IMG/VR virus record: IMGVR_UViG_3300025120_000209
Span: 1 to 36,311 of that record
Direction: 5' to 3' (one strand)
Length of the DNA: 36,311 nucleotides
Source: a virus
Part shown: one piece after another, positions 1-7,312 of the stretch
Numbering within the stretch: the first letter of the stretch is position 1
Layout of the letters: each line of letters starts with the position of its first letter
The notes under the pieces: model-generated
What the model was told of the DNA's origin: nothing
Seen by the model: the letters and a program-made list of their open reading frames with translations, nothing else
The model's database searches: none
Position numbers and translations under genes: made by a program

Positions 1-14
1 TCTTCGACACGCAT
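1..14 (-). CDS. start of a further gene, cut by window edge
   Basis: The stop codon of the gp13-like gene overlaps an ATG in a TAATG arrangement (complement of positions 12-16). Only the first codons, reading Met-Arg-Val-Glu, are inside the window. The same TAATG coupling is used between several certain gene pairs here, so a translationally coupled downstream gene is likely. In T4 order a neck gene could follow, but nothing in four codons identifies it. Confidence 0.45.
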
Positions 15-793
15 TAGCCAATAACCCACATCAATGGTTGTGAACCATCTACATAAAGTTTAAGTTCTTCAATCATCTTATCCATAATTGCCTGGCCTTC
101 GGCTTTCATTTGTGCACCGTTTAGAGCAGTACCACCTTGTGGGCCAGCAATAGTTGCAAACTTTTCTCTTGCTTCGCCAATTATAAGTTTGCAGTTACCA
201 ACCATGTAATCTCTTATCCATTGCATAGTAGAGAAGTCAGTTAATAGTTGTACTTCTGGACGTAAGTTGTAGCACCAAAGTAGTACAGTCTCGCCTTCGC
301 CTTTAATATCACGCATCAATGTCAATTGATTGGTTGCACTATTGTAATTATAATTTAAAAATCCGCCAAACATCTTAGCAGTAAGTTCTACATACTGTGA
401 ATAGAAATCGTATGTCGCAAGTCCGCCCATTTGATTTCCGTTCAGAAGATATGTGTTTAAGGCTGCGGCACTAAAAGGTTCAAATGCTTGTCCTTCTCCG
501 CCGTTGCTAAAGCCAATTGTACGTCGAAAAACTTGTCTTACAGTTTTAATCTCTCTGGGCAAGGTATAAATGTTATTTCCATCGCCAAGAGTTAGAAAGT
601 TATAGCTTTCTTCAAAAGCATTTTCTGCACGTTGTCTATAAGTACCAATTGTTCTTTGGTAAGCTGCCTCATAATGACTAGCATCAAGTTCTGTGTCAAT
701 TATGCCTTCGCCTAATTGCAACTTTACATAGTCAAATGTTTCTTGCTTCTTAGTTTCTAATGTTTGATCTAGTGTTTGTTGTTGTTCTGCCAT
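14..793 (-). CDS. 13: neck / head-tail connector protein, gp13-like
   Basis: A 259-residue protein without signal peptide or membrane segments. Residues about 17-60 form a helical stretch containing DYVKLQLGEGIIDTEL and a following YEAAYQRTIGTYRQR helix, a layout typical of head-tail adaptor proteins that sit under the portal. The rest is predicted mixed beta with aromatic residues. T4-like phages of marine hosts carry a protein of this length and N-terminal pattern, commonly assigned to the gp13 neck protein. The start is supported by an AGGATGG Shine-Dalgarno and a late promoter heptamer about 19 nt upstream, which fits a virion gene. The remaining neck genes (gp14-like, gp15) lie 2.6 kb away on the other strand, so the T4 order 13-14-15 is broken. 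The virion role is fairly secure; the exact gp13 assignment is inference. Confidence 0.55.
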   Translation of the reverse strand: MAEQQQTLDQTLETKKQETFDYVKLQLGEGIIDTELDASHYEAAYQRTIGTYRQRAENAFEESYNFLTLGDGNNIYTLPREIKTVRQVFRRTIGFSNGGEGQAFEPFSAAALNTYLLNGNQMGGLATYDFYSQYVELTAKMFGGFLNYNYNSATNQLTLMRDIKGEGETVLLWCYNLRPEVQLLTDFSTMQWIRDYMVGNCKLIIGEAREKFATIAGPQGGTALNGAQMKAEGQAIMDKMIEELKLYVDGSQPLMWVIG

Positions 794-811
794 GATACCA
801 TCCTATGACAG

Positions 812-818
812 TATTTAT
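812..818 (-). promoter_or_regulatory. T4-type late promoter box
   Basis: The minus strand reads GCATAAATACTG. ATAAATA is the core of the T4 late promoter (TATAAATA), recognised in T4 by gp55-programmed RNA polymerase. It lies about 19 nt upstream of the gp13-like start, leaving a very short leader with AGGATGG as ribosome binding site. Confidence 0.7.
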
Positions 819-823
819 GCAAA

Positions 824-2086
824 TTACCAGGCCTTGAGTATAACAACGTGTTCGTTACCTCTGCCATTGTATTTGATTTCAGTGGCTTTGATACTAGCAA
901 ACTGTTTCCTGTTGTTAGGCTTACCGCCCTTCATAAGTTCTTTAATCTGCTCTGCTGGTTTACGTAGTGTTTTTTGTACACTCTTATTAGGATCAAACCC
1001 AATCACACTGTTGCTTTTTATACTATAAGTTTGTATTACTGGATCGGCAATTACATAAATCAACTTACGTGTTTTGGTATTATACAGCCAGGCTTCGGTT
1101 CCGTTTACCATTTTTTCAGGACTTAAACTTGCTAGATCTAAGTCCTCAAATTTACGCAGATATTTAAACTTCCTTACTAATTGTGCAGGAGTCTTTTGTT
1201 TTGTAGGGCGAGGTGCTCTGTCTGCTTTTTTCACTTGTACATAACTTGCACAATCAGCCACTGCTTTCTCAAGAAACTTTTGATAAGCACGTATTTGTAA
1301 CTTTCCTAAATGACTGTAGCCTTCAGCTAATTGTACTATCATGTCTTGCTCAATCTCAGACATTTTTGCAATTTCTTTTTTGCTAGGAGGATTCATAAGC
1401 TCATTTATCTCACTTAGTTGTGCTTTCAGCGGAGTTGCAATTATGTCAATTGTTTGTGGAGGACAACTTTCCTTTTGTAACAGTTTCATTACACTATACT
1501 TGTCTAGATCTTTGCAATCATTATTACAAAACTCATCAACTAGTTCATGTACTGCACCTTCGATATCCATTGTCTTATCACGCATGTTTTCTTGTATGCT
1601 TTTACGTGCCACAAGCAGTTTTGTATTATCAACAACCAGTTTTGGAGCAGGAGCAGTTCTGGCTATTGCTTCTGTGATACTTTTCATAACATAATTACTA
1701 GTTGGTTGCACATCTCCCATTGTTCCAGGCAGTGTTTGCCAGTAGTTGTTATGTTCTGGATGTACATCTGGCATGCCTTGTCTCAAACATCTGGCATATA
1801 TGCTGGCATATACCATGCCATTATGCCCATGACGTTTCATAGTAGCAATATCTTCTTTGCTGTAATTATTTTCTTTCATCCATGCTAATAAATCTGGAAA
1901 CAGTTCTACAGGTTTACGTTCTTGATAGTACCAATCAACAGAAATCATTTTGTGTCTATGATATGCTTGGCCACTCATGTCTAAAGCAGTTGTCCAACTT
2001 GGATCTTGTGCTTTACTACGTTGTTTTCTAACTGCAGGCTTCTTCTTACGTGTGCCTGGCTTCATTAAACTTTTGCCTTTTGCCAT
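824..2086 (-). CDS. basic conserved-looking protein of unknown function
   Basis: A 420-residue cytoplasmic protein I do not recognise. The first 25 residues are rich in Lys and Arg (GTRKKKPAVRKQR), which suggests nucleic acid contact. The centre (about 190-290) is helical, with a Cys-containing CNNDCKDLDKY segment and a KKADRAPRPTKQKTPAQ linker. The C-terminal 120 residues look like a compact alpha/beta domain. No catalytic signature is obvious. It is preceded by a good sigma70-like promoter rather than a late box, so it is probably expressed early or in the middle phase, unlike the gp13-like gene just downstream, which has its own late promoter. The ATG follows an AGGAGC Shine-Dalgarno. Confidence 0.8.
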   Translation of the reverse strand: MAKGKSLMKPGTRKKKPAVRKQRSKAQDPSWTTALDMSGQAYHRHKMISVDWYYQERKPVELFPDLLAWMKENNYSKEDIATMKRHGHNGMVYASIYARCLRQGMPDVHPEHNNYWQTLPGTMGDVQPTSNYVMKSITEAIARTAPAPKLVVDNTKLLVARKSIQENMRDKTMDIEGAVHELVDEFCNNDCKDLDKYSVMKLLQKESCPPQTIDIIATPLKAQLSEINELMNPPSKKEIAKMSEIEQDMIVQLAEGYSHLGKLQIRAYQKFLEKAVADCASYVQVKKADRAPRPTKQKTPAQLVRKFKYLRKFEDLDLASLSPEKMVNGTEAWLYNTKTRKLIYVIADPVIQTYSIKSNSVIGFDPNKSVQKTLRKPAEQIKELMKGGKPNNRKQFASIKATEIKYNGRGNEHVVILKAW

Positions 2087-2115
2087 AAATGCTCCTATAT
2101 CTAACTGTTACAAAG

Positions 2116-2143
2116 AGTATAACATGTATATAGTAGATGTCAA
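2116..2143 (-). promoter_or_regulatory. sigma70-like promoter, minus strand (divergent pair)
   Basis: On the minus strand TTGACA (complement of 2138-2143) is followed after 16 nt by TATACT (complement of 2116-2121), a near-consensus housekeeping promoter. It points into the 420-residue gene that starts at 2086. It is back-to-back with a similar promoter at 2188-2215. Confidence 0.65.
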
Positions 2144-2187
2144 CCTAAAAGTTTCTAATGTTTTTTTATTCTTTTGCAATAAAAAGG

Positions 2188-2215
2188 TTGACTTATACTA
2201 TAACTGTGTTATTAT
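2188..2215 (+). promoter_or_regulatory. sigma70-like promoter, plus strand (divergent pair)
   Basis: TTGACT at 2188-2193 and TATTAT at 2210-2215 are separated by 16 nt. The promoter drives the run of small plus-strand genes starting at 2246. A start near 2222 would give a leader of about 25 nt holding the AAGGAGA ribosome binding site at 2234-2240. The stretch between the two promoters is strongly AT-rich. Confidence 0.6.
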
Positions 2216-2245
2216 ATATGTATAGTTAGAAACAAGGAGAGCTAG

Positions 2246-2494
2246 ATGACACAGAAAATTAGATTTATTAGTGCAGAGGGTGGTGGTATACGTTTAGGTG
2301 GTGACCCTGGAGTGGAATTAGGATTTGGTATAAAGCCAATGGAGATTGCGGCAGTAATAGATAAAGTTGGTCTTGATCCAAACGGTGTATATCACAGTAG
2401 TTCAATGGATTTTGCAAGTGAAGAAGGTTTTGATACTGATGATGGTGCATGGATGTTATGGCAACAAGTTGAAGCTATCTTAGAGGAGAATTAA
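2246..2494 (+). CDS. small acidic protein, unknown
   Basis: An 82-residue protein with no recognised domain. It has a Gly-rich N-terminal beta-like part (SAEGGGIRLGGDPGVELG) and an acidic C-terminal half ending in WQQVEAILEEN, predicted helical. A strong AAGGAGA ribosome binding site lies 6 nt before the ATG and a sigma70-like promoter just upstream. It is the first gene of a tightly packed accessory cluster (2246-3424). Such clusters in T4-like phages usually hold early host-takeover genes; that role is inference for this protein. Confidence 0.7.
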   Translation: MTQKIRFISAEGGGIRLGGDPGVELGFGIKPMEIAAVIDKVGLDPNGVYHSSSMDFASEEGFDTDDGAWMLWQQVEAILEEN

Positions 2495-2496
2495 TA

Positions 2497-2730
2497 ATGC
2501 AAAAGAAAGTACAAATTATAATGAATATAGGTTACTATACTTCAAAAGAGAATTTCAAACAAGAGCAGTTTGAAAGTGACAAACATGATAGTGTGCAGGC
2601 TGCTGAATATGATATAGATTGGATGATGCAGGTATCACTTCCAAGAAATATTAAAATAACTTCTAAACACTATGATTATAAAATAGTAAATTGTTATAAA
2701 GATGAGATGACGGATTTAAAATATGGATAG
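2497..2730 (+). CDS. small protein, unknown
   Basis: A 77-residue protein starting two bases after the preceding stop, with GAGGAG in the previous gene's last codons as ribosome binding site. It alternates short beta-like and charged helical segments (for example DSVQAAEYDIDWMMQ) and has one Cys. No family recognised. Tight spacing with both neighbours and lack of a competing frame support it as real. It overlaps the next ORF by 8 nt. Confidence 0.65.
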   Translation: MQKKVQIIMNIGYYTSKENFKQEQFESDKHDSVQAAEYDIDWMMQVSLPRNIKITSKHYDYKIVNCYKDEMTDLKYG

Positions 2731-2917
2731 TCGAGAGTTCCAACTATACGAAAGGCGTATAGATAACTGTTGGCATGCCGCTGATGGTTTTGCAGAAGGC
2801 ACATGGGGTAAAGATTACTGGAGACAGAATGCCATGTATCTTTTACGTAGAATGAATAGTAAACTAAATGGAGGATTTACACATGAAGTTCATGCTAATA
2901 ACAATGATGTTGGCTAA
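2723..2917 (+). CDS. small helical protein, unknown
   Basis: A 64-residue predicted helical protein with aromatic and basic residues (YERRIDNCWHAADGF, then GTWGKDYWRQNAMYLLRRM). It starts 8 nt inside the previous gene and its last 35 nt overlap the start of the next one, so the three genes are probably translationally coupled. I do not recognise the family. The Trp/Arg-rich helix pair is not low-complexity, which argues for a real protein. Confidence 0.55.
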   Translation: MDSREFQLYERRIDNCWHAADGFAEGTWGKDYWRQNAMYLLRRMNSKLNGGFTHEVHANNNDVG

Positions 2918-3131
2918 TCCAATGACTTATGCAGACAAGTCAACATGTCTTACCGCAGTAGATGCACTTAAAAGTGTCGATATAGAAGCAGTATGTATAC
3001 CTGCTGGTATTGAGCAACAAGATGCCACTGATAGAATGCTTAAGAACTTTTTTGATATGGTAACAAAGTTAGAAAACCTAAAAACACAAAGTTACCAAGG
3101 TGGTGGAACAACTAAGGATGCCTTAAAATGA
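2883..3131 (+). CDS. small probably exported protein with two Cys
   Basis: An 82-residue protein. I prefer the ATG at 2883 because GGAGG at 2870-2874 lies about 8 nt upstream; an in-frame ATG at 2868 has no ribosome binding site. From 2883 the protein begins MKFMLITMMLANPMTYA, a short signal-peptide-like segment with an Ala at a plausible cleavage point before DKST. The mature part has two cysteines about 20 residues apart (STCLTAV and AVCIPAG) that could form a disulphide in the periplasm, followed by a helix. No family is recognised. A secreted early phage protein could act on the host envelope or superinfection, but that is inference. Confidence 0.65.
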   Translation: MKFMLITMMLANPMTYADKSTCLTAVDALKSVDIEAVCIPAGIEQQDATDRMLKNFFDMVTKLENLKTQSYQGGGTTKDALK

Positions 3132-3424
3132 ATCAGACACTATTAGGCTTATCGTTTGATACCAGCAAGTATCACAAAGGAATACAACTTGTACTTGATT
3201 TTAAAAAGTATGAGCTTAGTGTTGTTCAACACGAAGGCAGTTATGGCGGACCACAAGGCTTGTATGAAATAATGGTTAGTGTTGCCGGCCGAGGAGTCGA
3301 ACTTCCGGGAATAACCGCAGAGGGCGATACTGTAAAAGGATTTCTAACTCTCGAAGAAGTTAGTGGTATCTGTAAGAAGTTATCTACTATTACAGGAAAT
3401 GATCCTGTTAAGGTCGCTATCTAA
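3128..3424 (+). CDS. small protein, unknown
   Basis: A 98-residue protein coupled to the previous gene through an ATGA overlap. Predicted mostly beta strands in the first 60 residues (LVLDFKKYELSVVQHEG, LYEIMVSVAG) and a helix near the C terminus (TLEEVSGICKKLSTI). No recognised domain or export signal. It is the last accessory gene before the late promoter at 3429, so it probably marks the end of the early cluster. Confidence 0.65.
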   Translation: MNQTLLGLSFDTSKYHKGIQLVLDFKKYELSVVQHEGSYGGPQGLYEIMVSVAGRGVELPGITAEGDTVKGFLTLEEVSGICKKLSTITGNDPVKVAI

Positions 3425-3428
3425 GTCC

Positions 3429-3435
3429 ATAAATA
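3429..3435 (+). promoter_or_regulatory. T4-type late promoter box (plus strand)
   Basis: CATAAATACAG with core ATAAATA lies 20 nt before the ATG of the gp14-like gene; the AAGGA ribosome binding site is at 3443-3447. It is the only perfect plus-strand copy that I found in an intergenic position, and it sits exactly at the switch from accessory to virion genes. Confidence 0.7.
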
Positions 3436-3454
3436 CAGTAAGAAGGATTACTGT

Positions 3455-4813
3455 ATGCCTAGACTTAGTTTATATCGCCCTAATCGACAAAACGATTACA
3501 AATTTATTGACCGCACTGTTATGGAAATGTATCAGGTTGGCGGTGTAGATATGTTCATTCACAAATACCTTGGCCCACAAATGAGTGGTGATGATAGTTC
3601 AAGTGTAAGTGGCGGAACACAAGATGCTACACAACCTGCTTATTCCAGCGAGTCTCCGTTGTTTATAGAAGATTTATTTCTATTAGAAAACAGAGATAGA
3701 AAATACGATGACGATGTATATCAAATGCGAGGTGTGTATAATGCACAAGATATTGATTTTGATCTAAGTCAATTTGGTTTATTTTTAAACAACGATACCT
3801 TGTTTATTACATTTCATTACAATTTTATGATAGACACACTCGGACGTAAACTTATGAGTGGTGATGTTTTAGAGCTTCCTAACTTGAAAGATTTCAATCC
3901 TTTAGACAGTGGTATTGCACGTGCTATACCAAAGTACTATGTAATACAAGATGCATCATTTGCCAGTGAAGGATTCTCACAAACATGGTTGCCGCACTTG
4001 TGGCGTGTAAAAGCAACACCACTTGTGAGTGCTCAAGAGTATAATGACATACTTAAGAAGCCATTTGAAGTTGAGAATATTTGGGATAACGGAAATTACT
4101 ATCCAAAAGGAAGTATCGTACTGAGTGGCGATTCTTACTATAAAGCGATAGCAGATGTTGACCCCGGAACAGATATAACCAGCACTGCTCATTGGGAAGA
4201 ATTTACACCAAAGAGTGAAATTGAAACTTTTGGCACTGTAACTAAAGATAGAGAAATAAATGATGCAATACTTACACAAGCAGAGTACGAAGTTCCTTAT
4301 AGCGGATACGACAGTGTTAAGTTTTATATCGTGCCAACAAACGAAGATGGCACACCAGCAGATCCAAACAGTTACACAGTAGATAATACAGGAATAACAG
4401 TTGACACAACCAATGTTGATGTAGATGGGCAACCGCAAAGTCCAAGAGCAAATGGTTATACATTAGGTTATTTAACAGGCGATGGTATTGCACCCAATGG
4501 GTTACCAGTTACACCAGGAATTAGTTTTCCTAGTAATGCACAAGAAGGTGACTTTGCACTTAGATTAGATTATTATCCAAATAGACTTTTTCGCTACAGT
4601 GGGTCAAGATGGGTTAAGTATGAAGACGATGTGAGGACTAATTTGACACCAGGTGATAAAGAAAAAGCAGTTGCAAATTACGGAAATGTAAAATCTCAAA
4701 CACAACGTAGTAGTTTTGTAAACAATACAAATAAAACCAATACTGAAGATCGTGGACAGATTGACGAAAGACAACCTTTAAGTAAAATACTTAAACCGCA
4801 GGCTGATAATTAA
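3455..4813 (+). CDS. 14: neck protein, gp14-like
   Basis: A 452-residue virion protein. The N-terminal 190 residues carry the conserved neck pattern: RPNRQNDYKFIDRTVMEM, GGVDMFIHKYLGP, a stretch with FLENRDRKYD-like spacing (LLENRDRKYDDDVYQMRG), GDVLELPNLKD and SEGFSQTWLPHLWRVK. The centre (about 215-260) holds a small module with NYYPKGSIVLSGDSYYKA and a later segment with RLDYYPNRLFRYSGSRWVKY, both resembling carbohydrate-binding-type inserts seen in phage tail proteins. The C-terminal tail is polar and disordered. It is next to gp15 through a TAATG overlap, as expected from T4 order 14-15. It is longer than T4 gp14 (256 residues) because of the inserts. The neck role is well supported; 14 rather than 13 is inference from order. 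Confidence 0.65.
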   Translation: MPRLSLYRPNRQNDYKFIDRTVMEMYQVGGVDMFIHKYLGPQMSGDDSSSVSGGTQDATQPAYSSESPLFIEDLFLLENRDRKYDDDVYQMRGVYNAQDIDFDLSQFGLFLNNDTLFITFHYNFMIDTLGRKLMSGDVLELPNLKDFNPLDSGIARAIPKYYVIQDASFASEGFSQTWLPHLWRVKATPLVSAQEYNDILKKPFEVENIWDNGNYYPKGSIVLSGDSYYKAIADVDPGTDITSTAHWEEFTPKSEIETFGTVTKDREINDAILTQAEYEVPYSGYDSVKFYIVPTNEDGTPADPNSYTVDNTGITVDTTNVDVDGQPQSPRANGYTLGYLTGDGIAPNGLPVTPGISFPSNAQEGDFALRLDYYPNRLFRYSGSRWVKYEDDVRTNLTPGDKEKAVANYGNVKSQTQRSSFVNNTNKTNTEDRGQIDERQPLSKILKPQADN

Positions 4814-6216
4814 TGCAACAATTTTTTTATGATGAACAAATACGCAGATTTTTGTTGCAATTTACAAGAGTGTTTTCTAACTTTCAAGTAGAGTACGGCA
4901 GAGATGCTGATAATAATAGCAAAACATTATACAGAGTTCCCGTAAGATATGGCGATGCTACACGTCAAGCACAAACTATAATCCAACAGAATAGTGCAAA
5001 TTCCTTACCAAGCACCCCTCTTATGACATTTCACGTGACAAATTTAAATTATGCAAGAGATAGAATGCAAGAGCCTACGTTTGTACAAAAACAAAATGTG
5101 AGACAACGATATTGGGACACTGTCAGTGAATCATACGAAACAACACAAGGAAACGCATTTACTATTGAAAAACTTATGCCTGTTCCATTTGACTTAGAAG
5201 TAAATTTAGACATCTGGACATCAAATACTAACCAAAAGTTACAATTGCTCGAACAACTTTTAACACTTTTTAATCCAGCACTAGAAATCCAAAGTACAGA
5301 GAACTTTATTGACTGGACCAGTCTAAGTGTAATGTACTTAGAACAAGTAACATGGAGTTCAAGAGCAATTCCACAAGGTACAGATGATCCAATTGACATT
5401 GCGTCTTTACGTTTTGTTATGCCAATTTTCATTTCGCCACCTGCTAAAGTCAAGAAGTTAGGAGTTGTTGAAAAAATAGTTGCAAGTGTATTTGATGGTA
5501 ATGGTGATATGTCTGAAGCAATTTTTGATAGTGACCTATTAATGGGTACCAGACAAAAATTTACACCTTTTAATTATCAAACACTTTTGATTGGAAACAA
5601 GTTACAAGTATTAGAAACAAAAGCAGTTGTAGCAAATAATGCAGGTGTACAGGTTCCTAGTGCCGTACCGAGCAATTTATTATGGCACACAGTAGTCAAT
5701 TTATACGGTGCTTTACGTAATGGAATAAGTCAGGTTCGTCTCGATAATCCATATGATGACACAGTGATCGTTGGAACAGTATCTTATGACCCAACTGATG
5801 ATAGGTTTTTATTATTCACTGTTGACACCGATACAATACCGCAAAATACATTAGATCCAATAAACGCTATTGTTGATCCACAATCAAAAGGTCCAGGCAC
5901 AATTGCCGGACTTCCTGCATCGGCAACAGGACAGAGATATTTGTTCATTAACGATACAGGCAGCGGTAGTACAACTGATCCAGGATTTGCACAAGCATGG
6001 CGAGGTACTGACGGTTCGACGCTAGTAGCAGTTACCAACGATATTGTAGAGTATAACGGAGTGCGTTGGAATGTAGTGTTTAATGCAAGTGCAGAAACAA
6101 ACGTCCAATATGTGACTAATATAACAACTGGCGTAGCATATAGATGGGCCGCTGGCGAGTGGCTTAAAGCCTATGAAGGATTATACACAGAAGGCAATTG
6201 GAGTCTTGTACTTTGA
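4813..6216 (+). CDS. 15: tail sheath stabiliser and completion protein gp15
   Basis: A 467-residue protein whose start (FYDEQIRRFLLQFTRVFSNF, then RVPVRYGD) follows the T4 gp15 N-terminal pattern FY-x-RR-x-LFSN followed by RVP(V/I)xY. In T4 gp15 forms a hexameric ring that caps the contracted or assembled tail tube and sheath and joins it to the neck. The first 220 residues match the usual gp15 core, including the segment FMPIFISPPAKVKKLG-like at the core end. The next 250 residues are extra relative to T4 gp15 (272 residues) and contain decoration-like elements (ALRNGISQVRLDNPYDD; VEYNGVRWNVVFNAS). The gene overlaps gp14 by one base and the Nudix start by four. Confidence 0.85.
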   Translation: MQQFFYDEQIRRFLLQFTRVFSNFQVEYGRDADNNSKTLYRVPVRYGDATRQAQTIIQQNSANSLPSTPLMTFHVTNLNYARDRMQEPTFVQKQNVRQRYWDTVSESYETTQGNAFTIEKLMPVPFDLEVNLDIWTSNTNQKLQLLEQLLTLFNPALEIQSTENFIDWTSLSVMYLEQVTWSSRAIPQGTDDPIDIASLRFVMPIFISPPAKVKKLGVVEKIVASVFDGNGDMSEAIFDSDLLMGTRQKFTPFNYQTLLIGNKLQVLETKAVVANNAGVQVPSAVPSNLLWHTVVNLYGALRNGISQVRLDNPYDDTVIVGTVSYDPTDDRFLLFTVDTDTIPQNTLDPINAIVDPQSKGPGTIAGLPASATGQRYLFINDTGSGSTTDPGFAQAWRGTDGSTLVAVTNDIVEYNGVRWNVVFNASAETNVQYVTNITTGVAYRWAAGEWLKAYEGLYTEGNWSLVL

Positions 6217-6656
6217 TAAATGCAGTTGGTGTTTGGTTTTATAACGTAACTACAGATAGATACCTGTACTTACTAAGAAACGATTCAAAAAATCCTGGAT
6301 GTTGGGGTCTTCCTGGAGGCAAGGTGGACTTTGGCGAGAATCTAAATCAAGCACTCCAAAGAGAATGTCATGAAGAAATAGGATTATGGCCTGATGTAAT
6401 AAAATTAGTACCTATTGAAAAATTTACAAGCGTTGATAACCATTTTAGTTATCATACCTTTTTTTGCCTAGTTAGACACGAATTTGTACCAGTACTTAAC
6501 AATGAACATTATGGATATAGTTGGATTAAGTCTGGAGTTTGGCCAAAACCACTACATCCTGGCTTATGGACAACCATTAATTTTCAAGAAATTTTAAAGA
6601 AAATTGATATAATTAAAAAGTTTCAAATATCACAATATGAGATAAACTCTCCATAA
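6213..6656 (+). CDS. Nudix hydrolase (MutT-like)
   Basis: A 147-residue Nudix enzyme. The full box G-x5-E-x7-RE-U-x-EE-x-G-U is present at residues 36-58 (GKVDFGE, then QRECHEEIGL), so the Mg-binding glutamates are intact. Nudix enzymes hydrolyse nucleoside diphosphates linked to other groups; the substrate is not readable here. The start is a TTG at 6213 overlapping the gp15 stop as TTGA, with GGAG at 6200-6203 nine bases upstream. An earlier in-frame TTG at 6198 would add five residues but has poor ribosome binding site spacing. The gene is convergent with the next minus-strand gene and their 3' ends overlap by 34 nt. Nudix genes are common accessory genes in T4-like phages; placement in a late virion operon is less usual. 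Confidence 0.85.
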   Translation: MINAVGVWFYNVTTDRYLYLLRNDSKNPGCWGLPGGKVDFGENLNQALQRECHEEIGLWPDVIKLVPIEKFTSVDNHFSYHTFFCLVRHEFVPVLNNEHYGYSWIKSGVWPKPLHPGLWTTINFQEILKKIDIIKKFQISQYEINSP

Positions 6657-7312
6657 TTCATGTGATTAAAGTTTGCATTTTTTCGCCACATGTCATGTGC
6701 TTTGGCTCCATCTGATACATAGTAAAATTGAGTAGTCCTATAGGTCTCAAATACAAGATTAATTTGTTTTATCAACTTTTCATCTGGCTCATCTTGAGCA
6801 GTAAGTGCGTCAACTCCAAGTAAAAATATTTCTTTATGTCCATCAAAACAAGCTAGCCACGTTGCAACTGTCACACTTTTACCTCTGACGCCATATGGCA
6901 CAAGATAATACTCACCGGGATCATCAATACAATTTCTTGCATGGCTATACACAATCGTACTTTGCTGGTACTTTTCTGCTTTAAGGTCTGCTAGTTTTTG
7001 TTTATCAAATTCTATATAGAAATCGCACTGCATTTCTTGCCAACAATCTTCTGCACCGTAACTTTGCAATCTTTTACGTCCAAGATGCCATCCTTTGTGT
7101 AGTTCAATTTTTGTTTTAAGATTCAGTTTTCCGTGAAAATTAGTGTTGTATCGGCTTTGTCCGTTCCCAATGACTGCAGCTCGACCACTAATGTGTTGAT
7201 TTTCAATTGGATTATCAATCCATTCACGTTCTTGATGTTTTTTGCCATCGATAATTTGGTTCGTCGTGATAACAAATTCACCGTCGTATTCAGTGCGATA
7301 CCTCTCGGGCAT
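6623..7312 (-). CDS. Rossmann-like MptE/DUF115-type protein, copy 1
   Basis: A 229-residue protein with a nucleotide-binding-like AAVIGNGQSRYNTNF loop at about 44-58 and a second conserved block GHKEIFLLGVDAL at about 159-171. The same two blocks, GNGxSR and GHxxIxLLGxD, occur in the gene at 19705-20292, so these are diverged paralogues. The pattern resembles the DUF115/MptE-like fold found in glycan-modifying or pyrophosphokinase-like proteins; a catalytic role cannot be proved from the motifs. It starts in a TAATG overlap with the preceding fibre gene and so is probably made late together with it. A role in modifying fibre or surface glycans is inference from position. Confidence 0.6.
   Translation of the reverse strand: MPERYRTEYDGEFVITTNQIIDGKKHQEREWIDNPIENQHISGRAAVIGNGQSRYNTNFHGKLNLKTKIELHKGWHLGRKRLQSYGAEDCWQEMQCDFYIEFDKQKLADLKAEKYQQSTIVYSHARNCIDDPGEYYLVPYGVRGKSVTVATWLACFDGHKEIFLLGVDALTAQDEPDEKLIKQINLVFETYRTTQFYYVSDGAKAHDMWRKNANFNHMNYGEFISYCDI

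Noticed and set aside
3977-4438. 153-residue minus-strand ORF rich in Cys and Ile
   Set aside because: It lies entirely inside the gp14-like gene in antisense and has no start context or family pattern.
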